The position numbers and the translations under genes are program-made. DNA of 64,000 nt from Haloferula rosea. Its GTDB lineage: Bacteria; Verrucomicrobiota; Verrucomicrobiia; Verrucomicrobiales; Akkermansiaceae. The notes beneath the pieces were generated by a model. It was not told where the DNA came from and did not search any database. It saw nothing but the letters and a program-made list of their open reading frames with translations. Position 1 is the first letter of the stretch; every line of letters begins with the position of its first letter. The stretch is from positions 37,450-101,449 of the forward strand of contig NZ_JAENII010000011.1 of NCBI RefSeq assembly GCF_016595525.1. The letters are read 5' to 3'. Positions 9,840 to 19,700 of the stretch are shown here, in pieces.

Positions 9840-12800
9840 TCACTCGACCACGCTCACCCGATAGAACCGACGATCATCCCCGGCACCTCCAACATGGGTG
9901 AGTGTCGTCAAGCTTCCCGTACCCGGTCCTGTCGCCACCGTCGACCAAGACCCCGCGGTCATCGTCGTACTGGTCTGCAGCTGATAGGTGAGACCGTCCA
10001 CCGACGAGAACGAGACCACCACATCTCCCCCCATCACCTTCGCCTCCTTCGCACGGAAGACCGAAGTCGAATCCAGAGGGTCGGTAAGGGCGATCGACTC
10101 GTCGAAGTTCGACTGACCATCCCCATCTTCATCTCCACCGTCCGACAGGAAAATGACCGAGCCGGTTGACTCCACAGGATCCCCTGCAATCCCCGCCACA
10201 CTCGTCGCCGTGACCCGGGCCGTGTACGACATGCCGGTCGTGCCCGTGAACTCGAACAAGTTCGAACCATCCGTGACGTTGCCACTCGCGATCACTTGGT
10301 TCGACGTGTCGAGAACCTCGACGAAGTAGGATGCCACCCGGTCATCTGGATCAACCGGGTCGGACCAGTTGAAGGTCGCGGTGGAACCCAGGGTCCACGC
10401 CGAACTTGATGCCACCGGACTTGCCGGAGGTGTGACATCGAAAACCTTGAGGAACAGTCCTTCAAACGGATCGCTCCCCCAGCCGCCCGGCGAAGCATCA
10501 GAGCTCCCCGTCGTGGGGACACGTGCCAGGGACACGAAAAATCCACCACTCTGCAATTCCGCTCCGGTGTAGCCACCACCCGGCCACAACCATGCATCCC
10601 GCCGCCCCGACATACCCGCCGCAGGATTCTCATAAGCCGCCAGATTCCGGACATTGTAGTTCCGAGCAGACTTCAACCCCAACTCGCCGGCCAAGCCCGA
10701 TGGAATCACGAAGGTATCCCACTGGACGTTGTCGCGATCCAGATTGGAAAACGCCAACACCACGTCCGCTTCCGCGGGGGAAGCTCCCGGCTGTTCATAC
10801 TTCGCCACTGCGTGGATCTGACTGTTGTTTTCATCCCCATCCAGGAACCAGCGGTTGGATGACCGCAGCGCCTCACTCTCCTGACGAGCCGTCGCCATCC
10901 CCGAGTAAACCTTGAAGAGCTGATCGTTGCCGTAGTCCGTATCGTTCCAGATCGGCATCATCGAGTTGTATCGCTTGAAGTGCGGGATCAGCTTCCCGAA
11001 ATTCGTCTCATACTCGTCGTAGCCCGTCGTCCGGCTGATCCCCAGCTCCTGGCCCGGGAAGATCATGGGAACCCCGGCGAGCGTGGAAGAAACCCCGAAC
11101 CGGACAACCGCCTGCCAGGGATCCTCATAGTTCTCCTCATCATGCGAAGTCGTATTCGCAAGAACGAGCCCCTGCCCGTATGCCGCCCTGCGACCTTCGA
11201 AGATGTTCCGGTAGTCGTACTTCGTCGTCGCACTCTTGAGCGGGAAAACGATGTTCTCGTTGAGGATATCGAAATGGCGATTGCTCCGGTAAGTCACCGC
11301 TCCTCCATCAAGCGATTCACTCATCATCACGAAATTCCACTTCTTCGATCGCGCCACATTGATGATGTATTCCCAGCACTGCGGCGGAAGCCCTTGACCG
11401 AAATCACAGCGCAATCCGTCGATCCCCTTGGCGTCCCATTCATACCGCTCCTCGATGGTCAGACCCGCCTCGGTCTCGCTGTTTCGGTTCTCACCCGCCG
11501 GCCGGGTTTCTTCCAACCAGTGAACGGCATACTCGGCGAAGTATTTCCAAACCCAGCGGGTGATGTTCTGGGCATTCCCCCCCTTGATGAAATCCGCATT
11601 GGTCCAGTCGGTATCCGTCGGATCAAACCAATCCCCCTCGCTCGTGTAGCTCGAACGCTCCGGCTCGCTGTCGAACTCAACCAGCGCATCATACCGTCCG
11701 AAGAAGACATCCTTCACGTCGTTCCACTTGCCGAAGTCGAACCGGTCCGGCCCCGGCGCAATCGAACCCGCGTCAAATGCCCGGTCTCCGTAGTTGCCAT
11801 TCCTGGAAAAGAACCGTGCATCCCTGTCGCGGATCTCGTCGTATGCACCCCAAGTGCTCCCATCGGGCTCGAGCAGATCCACTCCGACCTGAGCCAGTTC
11901 CACGTCAAACGATGTGTGGTTGAAGGGAGCATCCAGCATGATACCCACATCCTTCGTATCAGCCGCCGTGACGAAATTCTGCCACGCCGTCATCGCCAGT
12001 GCCCGGTTTGCTGGATTCCCCGTGTCCGCAGGGTTGAGCGGGTCACCCGTGAAATCCTTGGTGAAGATCGGATTCACCTCGAAGAAATTCTTCACCGCAT
12101 ACGGACTCCCCGGATCATAAAGGGCCGATCCACTGCCGTAGCCACCCACCGGCTCACGGCCGTCGTAGCCATTCGGATGAATCGGCTGGAACCACAGCCA
12201 GTTGGCACCCAGGGCCTTCAGGTAGTCCAGATCCCATCGATTGCTCCCATTGTGGGGAGCACCAGGAGCGTTATGCATGTCCTCGATGGTTGATCTCGTT
12301 GCGAAGGTGTTCCCGCTTGCCTCGATGTTGAGCACATTGATTTCGTAAAGTACGATATCCCTCGCATCCCGGGGAGACACGGTGATGGCATGATCACGCC
12401 GATTGGCAGCCCCATTCGTGTAGTAGCGCCACTGCGAATCTCCGGCCACTTTCCAGCGTGCCGTCAGCCGATACGCCCCGGTCTTCGAAGCATCCAGATT
12501 CAGCGTGTAGACACCTGAACCGGCTGATGCCATCGGCCAGGCCCTGTAATAGTGACCGTCGTCGCCCGCAGCAAGCGAGTCACCATCGATTCCACTGATC
12601 CCATCGGGGTAACCATCGCCATCACCATCGATATCCGCCCGGTCCCGACGATTGAGATTCGTGAACACCTCGGCCTCGACCACATTCGGCTCTCCAGGCT
12701 GGAATACGATCGCGAGCGGAACCGATTCCCCCACCACCTCATCGATGAAGAGCTTGGTCGTGGTGTAATTCGCGTTGAGACCATTCACGGTCAGGGATGG

Positions 12801-13715
12801 CTCTCCGAGCACCCCGTTCTGATAGACGAAGGTTTCGTTGTCGGTCCCCGCCGTATGGTCGGCAAACTTCTCTTCGTTGGTTTCGGAATTCCATAGCCCG
12901 ATCTTGTACTTCACCTCACCACCCAGTGGCAGTCCTGCAAGCACTCCCTCAAGCGTGCCGCGCCAGAACGCCGCATTGCCATTTCCCGAGTTGTCCTGAT
13001 CCACCCCATCAAAGGTCATCGCCACCGCCGTGCCCGATCCCATGGCAACCCCGAAGGCACCCTCCGGCTCCGAGCCGTCCGTCGTATAGTAAACCGCTCC
13101 ATTGGTGGCCCACAAGCTCGACGGATCGTTCGACGGACCGATGTAGCCTGTCTTCACCCGAACCTGGATGTCGTCGTCCGCCACCACCCGGTTGTTGGCG
13201 TGAAAGATCCAGCCCGGCCGGTTCCGGATCGAAAAGGGAGCCGCTTGCGCATCCGCTTCCACCGTCGACAACGACGTATTCCCCTGCAAGTCACCACCGA
13301 AGATGTAGGTGGTCTCCGGATTGCTTCCGGTCGTCCCATCGAAATCCACACGGATGTAGTATTCCACCACATCCGTGGGCGCCGCCAAGTCGAAGGGCAG
13401 GGAGGCCTGCCAATACTGATTGCCTCCGGCCGCATCGGATGAGAAGCCGAGCGACTCGCTCAACCAGGCACCCGGCGATCCTCCTCGTGGCGTGAAGCGG
13501 TAGAACACCGAACCTCCCGTCTGGTTTCCATTCACCCCACCCGCTTTGGCGAATCCCTGATAGATGATCGTATTCCCGGCCAGCGGCTCATAGGCAGGGT
13601 CACGCATCGTGACACCTCCGATCTCCGGTTGTTGGAAGGCTGGCTCATGCCAGACGACGCCCGGTGCGCCGAACAATGGCAGGAGAAGAAAACAATAAAA
13701 CAGGTGGAATTTCAT
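9840..13715 (-). CDS. Secreted GH13 alpha-amylase-like enzyme with N-terminal beta-sandwich and C-terminal TSP3 segment
   Basis: A 1291-residue secreted enzyme. Start at ATG 13715 gives the signal peptide MKFHLFYCFLLLPLFGAPG; the longer frame to 13781 is antisense-like. The first 440 residues hold beta-sandwich modules, including one with YYTTDGSEPEGAFG. The GH13 barrel begins near residue 450. All catalytic regions are present: DAPFNHT (region I, about 593), GLRCDFGQG (nucleophile Asp, about 768), MMSESLD (acid/base Glu, about 797) and SHDEEN (region IV, about 858). The C-terminus has a DGDGQSN calcium motif and a YQLQTSTT ... FYRVSV domain. The start overlaps the stop of the upstream giant amylase (ATGA), so they form an operon for extracellular alpha-glucan use. 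Confidence 0.88.
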   Translation of the reverse strand: MKFHLFYCFLLLPLFGAPGVVWHEPAFQQPEIGGVTMRDPAYEPLAGNTIIYQGFAKAGGVNGNQTGGSVFYRFTPRGGSPGAWLSESLGFSSDAAGGNQYWQASLPFDLAAPTDVVEYYIRVDFDGTTGSNPETTYIFGGDLQGNTSLSTVEADAQAAPFSIRNRPGWIFHANNRVVADDDIQVRVKTGYIGPSNDPSSLWATNGAVYYTTDGSEPEGAFGVAMGSGTAVAMTFDGVDQDNSGNGNAAFWRGTLEGVLAGLPLGGEVKYKIGLWNSETNEEKFADHTAGTDNETFVYQNGVLGEPSLTVNGLNANYTTTKLFIDEVVGESVPLAIVFQPGEPNVVEAEVFTNLNRRDRADIDGDGDGYPDGISGIDGDSLAAGDDGHYYRAWPMASAGSGVYTLNLDASKTGAYRLTARWKVAGDSQWRYYTNGAANRRDHAITVSPRDARDIVLYEINVLNIEASGNTFATRSTIEDMHNAPGAPHNGSNRWDLDYLKALGANWLWFQPIHPNGYDGREPVGGYGSGSALYDPGSPYAVKNFFEVNPIFTKDFTGDPLNPADTGNPANRALAMTAWQNFVTAADTKDVGIMLDAPFNHTSFDVELAQVGVDLLEPDGSTWGAYDEIRDRDARFFSRNGNYGDRAFDAGSIAPGPDRFDFGKWNDVKDVFFGRYDALVEFDSEPERSSYTSEGDWFDPTDTDWTNADFIKGGNAQNITRWVWKYFAEYAVHWLEETRPAGENRNSETEAGLTIEERYEWDAKGIDGLRCDFGQGLPPQCWEYIINVARSKKWNFVMMSESLDGGAVTYRSNRHFDILNENIVFPLKSATTKYDYRNIFEGRRAAYGQGLVLANTTSHDEENYEDPWQAVVRFGVSSTLAGVPMIFPGQELGISRTTGYDEYETNFGKLIPHFKRYNSMMPIWNDTDYGNDQLFKVYSGMATARQESEALRSSNRWFLDGDENNSQIHAVAKYEQPGASPAEADVVLAFSNLDRDNVQWDTFVIPSGLAGELGLKSARNYNVRNLAAYENPAAGMSGRRDAWLWPGGGYTGAELQSGGFFVSLARVPTTGSSDASPGGWGSDPFEGLFLKVFDVTPPASPVASSSAWTLGSTATFNWSDPVDPDDRVASYFVEVLDTSNQVIASGNVTDGSNLFEFTGTTGMSYTARVTATSVAGIAGDPVESTGSVIFLSDGGDEDGDGQSNFDESIALTDPLDSTSVFRAKEAKVMGGDVVVSFSSVDGLTYQLQTSTTMTAGSWSTVATGPGTGSLTTLTHVGGAGDDRRFYRVSVVE

Positions 13716-16700
13716 GGGGCCGATAGGGTCATGCGGTAGAAGCGGGCCCCAACAGCAGCAGGCAGGTCGTCGATCACCCATAGATCCGGGCCTCCCGCTC
13801 CCACGGTGGATCGAGGAAGTCCGTGATCATCCCAGGACTCGAGGTCATCGGATACCTCGAGTTGATAGATCCGATCCGGCAGCGTTGGGAATGAGAGTTC
13901 GGGGGAGCCCCCATTGAGTGAGATCGTCAGCACGGGGAAATCGCCGGCATCCGCGACCTGGGGATCAAGCCCGACCAGCCACTCGTCCAGGTTACTGATA
14001 CCATCGCCATCCGGATCTCCTGCAGCACCATGGACACCGGTCGGATCCGAATCGTCGAGCCCGTTCGAAGCTTCCCAATCCGCAGGCAACCCATCTCCAT
14101 CGCCATCGAGGACCTCCACCTCGAGGGACAAGGACAGGCTGAAGGTTTGATCCTGACTCTCCACTTCCACTTGCTGGACCTGCGCTTGGTTCCTCATCGC
14201 CAACGTATCGAACAAGCCCTCATCATCCATCGCCAGACTCTGCCAGGTGGCATTGGCATCCAGACCGACCACGGAACGGGTCAGCAGGGTCGGTGTCGTG
14301 TTCGACACCTCCACCCCACTGGCAACCGGTGCGATCGACAGACCTGACTGACCACGCACCAGCAGGCTGTCGAGGTCGGGGCTGATGCCAAAACGCACGA
14401 ACAGTTTGTTGACTCCACCACTCAGGGAATAATCAGCCAGCAACTCGTCGGCCCCGTTGGCCAGAGTCACCACCTTGGTGATCGCTCCGTCACCGGATGT
14501 GAAGGTCCATCCCTGCGTGGTCGGCGTGACCCCATACAGGTCATTCACATAGCCCGTCGTTCCTCCACCACTACCATCAGCAAACCAGTCCTTGAACGCG
14601 GAAGTCCTCCTCGCAAGCACCTCTCCCCCGGAAAGATTCCCATCACCCTCACGCTCGTCTTCATAGGCAGGTTGCGACAGCGGGTTGCCGATGACCTGGA
14701 CCACTTCTCCATTGGCCGCCAGCGACCAAGCCCCGACACAACGTCCTCCAAGCGCTTCAAATACCGCCATCACCCGGTCGTTGCGGAGCACGAACTCATC
14801 CTCACCATCAAAGTCGACGTCCATGGCCTCGGTCTCGGCCAGCGCCGGAGGAGCCATCGCCCAGTCTGCGACTGCCGAATACATCCCCGCCATCCTTGAC
14901 TGGGCTTGGGAGCGTTTGGCGAAACCCGCAAGTTCGTCGTAAGTGACATCCGGATAGATGAAGGCTCCCGTCGAGTAGGTCCTCAGGTCGCTATTGTCCT
15001 CCGCATGCCATCCTGCAAGGAAAGTCGATGCGTGGTAGGTCCCGCGCGCCACCCGCCCCAAGCGGGTATCACCCAACCCGGAAACCGCATCCCATGAAGC
15101 CTTCGCCACCCCGGATCCCGTCCCACCGAAATCCTGCACTCCGTAAAAGGCGTCACCCACCGGGTTGATCGATACTCCGGGCCTCACCTCGAACACCTTG
15201 TCGCGAAGGCTCTCCTCCTGACTGGATCCAAACCACCAGAAGTCGTAGTTCCCCTCGCTCGCATGATCGAGCCACAGCGGCCCCAGTTTCCGACCAAAGG
15301 AGGTCGTCCCGCGGTCGATCGAAGCAAACACATCACCCGTCCCGTCCGGAGGAAGCGAGAGATCCACCTCGCCCGACGCCACTTGGTCCGGCCCCACCAC
15401 CTCGATCCACGGCCGGCTGGCCAACCAGGCCAGATTCCGATCGTAAGCTGTCGCCTGATCCGGATTACGGAAGTCGGAAAGATCACTGTAGAAGACCAGC
15501 AACTGGTGCTGCTCCCCACTGCGCGCCTTTCTCGAAACCAGCTGTCGCAGGTTCACATTCAAACCCTGATCCGTGTTCTGGAATCGGAAACCCGAAGCCT
15601 GATCGTTGATCACGATCGTATTCAGACCGTTGATCCGATTGATCCGGTAACCGTCGTCGAGCAGGGCCGAGGTTCTCCCGAACCGATCCAGGATATGGCG
15701 GAACTGGTCCGCGAACACATGCGTGTATCCGAGGCCCTCCACTTTGCTCAGCACATCCTCGTCGATGATCCGCTCAGGAATCCAGAAGACCCGGTCGGAG
15801 GGCATTACACCATAGATCGAACTCAGCGTGTGGTTGGCAAAGGACACATTGTCCGCGATCCAGCCCGGGCTGAAGTAGGACAGCGGTGAGTCGGAATACG
15901 TGGAAGCAACCAGATCGATCGTTCCATCCTGGGCCATCGCACCAAGCCGGGCGTTGAACGCAGGTCCATCGCGCCACGGCTTCGCCGCAGCGGGATCGAC
16001 CGATGCCCATTGAAGCGCCGAAGCAAGAGTTCCCGTCAGATGCAGACCCAACTTCGCGCCATACGCGTCATGGGCATCGAGAAGTCGATAGTAGCCTCCG
16101 GCCACTCCGTCCTCAATCTCACCCAAGTCCTCGGCATCACTGATCCGATCCTGCATCTCGCTGCCCGTCTTCAAGGCCTCGTTTCCATGGACCATCATCA
16201 TCACCTTCGAACGTTTGCCCCGGTCCGGACCATTGTAGTTGAACCATGAACGCAGCTCACTGTTCTGGGAAATGTACCCCTGATCCCGCCAGTAGTCCTC
16301 GGCCAGATAGTCGTCATAGATGGTGTCCCGGATGTCCGTCCGCCCGCCGATATCCCCCGCACCCTGCGGGCTGTTCTGGGTTCCGTCCCGAACGGTGAAG
16401 ACCTGGAAGTTCAGACTCGACGGATCTCCCAGCCAACCGGCATCCGTAAGGGCATCGCGACTGATGGAAAACTCCACCGCATCCAGATCGCTGTTGAAAT
16501 GGGCTTTTCTGAATCCGTCCGGTGCGTTCTGGTCGCGTCGCACCACACCCTTGGAGGTCAGATCCTCGTTCACGCCGATCGAGTTGTTGGCCGGATTGAG
16601 ATCGACGTAAACCGCACCTTGGTTTGACTGATAGACAGCCACCACCGCCTCCCACCGCATCAGGGTGCCGGTGTCCACCTCATCAGGAAGCGAGTATTCC

Positions 16701-19700
16701 CCGATCGCCGTGTTCCCTGTATCGACGGCCACATAGAAATCCAGATTCCCCTCTTCCGCAAAGGGACGAAGGTCGTGGAGATCCACACGGAAATAGAATT
16801 CTCCCGTGCCGCCCACGGACACATCCCCACCGTCCCGCGCATAGAAGGCGACCAAGTCCCGGGAACTGTCGAATCCATCATAACCGAGATAGGTATCCCC
16901 ACCCTGGTGGCCGGTGCCATCCCCTTCAAAGGCATCGAGAACCACCAAGTCATCCACGGTCCAATCGGTGAACTCCTGGCGGTTCGAAACCGCCCCTCGA
17001 ACGATCGAATTCTCCTCCGACACCGGGCCGATCACGATCGCCTCACCCGGAACCAGCACCACGCTGTTGTCGACCGTCGGATCCGTCCCGGCAAGAAGCT
17101 CCTGCACGTTGGTCAATCCATCCTCATCCGGATCACCTGCCGCACCATTGTTCTCATTGGGGATGCTTCCGTCATAACTGGTCACGCCATCATCCAGCGG
17201 ATTCAGTCCGAACCTCCGCTCGAACCCATCCGGCAAGCCGTCACCGTCGGTATCCCCCTTGAGAGGATTTGTCTCGGTCCAGACCTCACCGCTGTCCCAG
17301 CTACGGTTCAGGTTCGTGTCACCCGTGATGGTTCCGCTGAAGTCAGTGTCCTCACCGAATCCATCCGACAAGCCATCGTCATCGGTATCAGAGTCGTTCG
17401 GCGAAGTCTCCATCCACACCTCACCCGGATCGATCTTCGCATTCGGCCAGTTCCGCCCCAGCGTGGGAGAATCTCCCGTGCCGATCGCGGCCCCGTCTCC
17501 ATCAATCCAACCATTGGCGTTGGCATCCTCCACACCATCGAGCAGGCCGTCCCCGTCGGTATCAGGATTACCCGGATCCGTTAGGGAGCCGTAGAGTCGC
17601 TTCGCTCGATCTCCTCCTTCGCTCGCACTGTTTACTCCGGGGACCGAACCGAGGTTGTCCAAGGTGTTGTAGAAGGGAGGGTCCAGGTCACCCACAAAGT
17701 TGGGCAAGCCATCCTGATTGGTGTCCGTCAGCGTATTCGTATCTCCGGAGGCGGTCCGCCAACCGACCTCAAGCCCGTCGGGCAGGCCGTCGCCATCACT
17801 ATCAGGCATGAGCGGATCCGACCGCCCGTAAGCCTCCCAAACGTGGACCTCTCCATTCGTCCATTGCTCCGGGTTCGGCTTGTAACGCGGATCCCCCGCT
17901 GGAAAGCCATTCGGCAGGGGAAGCGGTGTGCCTTCATCGAAATCGGCCAGACCGTCGTCATCATCATCGGTATCGTTGGGGTCCGCAGCCACCAACTGAC
18001 GCCGGATCACCGTGGCATTTCGCCGATCCACCGCACTCCCACCAGACGAGAGCGCCGTCGCAAGAAGCCGGAAACTCCCCGGTTGGTTGATCGTCCAGAT
18101 GAAATCCCAGAACAAGGTCGAGCCTGACACCTCGGGCTGAATGCCGGGCTCCACAGGATCGGCATCGACGGGTGTCAGGACTCCGGATCCAAGCTCGAAC
18201 TCCAGTGAAACGGACTCCGCCGTGTCGTCGGTCGAAACCCGCACGGTGAAATCGAGGGAATCCGCCCCCGGACCATCCGGCAATACCGTCTCGACCAATT
18301 GACCGTCACTGTCGAATTCCTGAGGCTGCAGGATGGTCACCCGTGGAGCGGAACTCGGTGCTGCCTCGACCAAGCGGGTCGCCAAAAGATCGGAGAGGGG
18401 ATCTGGCCGATCATGAAGAATCTCAATCCGATGGAGGAATCCATCGATGCCGTTGAACAGATTCGGCAACTGGAAAGCGAGCGCGTGATAGGTCGGCGTT
18501 TCGTTATAGTTGATGGAAAGCGCAACCGGATCCAGCACCACCGAACTGCCCGGCCAGTCATCATTTCCCCCGTAACGCACGAGGAACCGGCTCTTCAATG
18601 ATGCCTCGTCCAAGCCGTCCGCAAGACTCTTGGAAAAATACACCTTGAGCTCGTAGTTTTCGTCGATCGCCAGCCCATCCGACGGAGGAAACGCCACGAA
18701 CATCCGAAGATCAGGCCCGGCCGTCCCCACCGTTCGGGTCAGGGTGGTGAAATGACCGTCCTCGTCGCTCAGTGCATTGTCATCGGACGAGCTCAATTCC
18801 TTCAACCGCACCTCGATTGTCGCTCCGCCGGTCGATGGGATGTTGACATAGTTGAACCGGAACTCGCGGATGTAGTCGGCATTGCCCGGGGAGATCGACG
18901 CACTGGCGGTCACCTCGGTTGCCATGACCCACTCGCCATTGCCATTGTCGACTCCCGTCGCCAGATCGTCGTTGCTCGCATCGCCATCGGTGATGCGGAA
19001 CCAAACTTCCTGGGTCGACTTGTCCGCGCGGACCACCACCCCATACTCACTACCACCCACCGTATCGCCGTTGTTCGTCGGGAAAACGATCTCACCCTGT
19101 GGCTTCACCGCATCGTAGTAGAATGTTTGGACGAAGGTGTTGTAGAGCGATGCCTTGCCAACCCGATTGAGGAAGGCTCGCCCCCTCAGCACGTGAAATC
19201 CCTCTTCGAGCCCGGTGTTTGTCACGCCATAGTCATTGTGAGGCGCATAAGTGATCGACGTTCCATCGAAGCCCTCCACCTTGAACGTGGTGAGCATCGA
19301 TTTCTTTTTATCCACCGAGGCCTGACCGGAGGGATAGACACTGGAGGCGCCTTCCTTGAAGATCCCGATCTTGTAACGGAGCTCCACACCATTGGCTGGC
19401 TGGGGAAGAGTGGCGGTCATCCACCAGTCATTGCCCGACTCATCGTGGGAGTAATTCATTTCCACCACCTGTGTGGACCCAAGCCCCGCCCCCCCGGCAC
19501 CCTCAGGATTCGTTCCATCCACGGTGTAGTAGCAGAACATCCGGAACCCGCCGCCCACCCCATTGGGCTTCGCCCACAGTGAGATCGTGCTCCCTTCCTC
19601 GACATACTGCAACGGTGCTCCCTCCACCGGCCAACCACCACCGGGGACACCACCGACAACACCCGCAGGGTCGTGATAGAGGAATGACGCACGGTCCCCT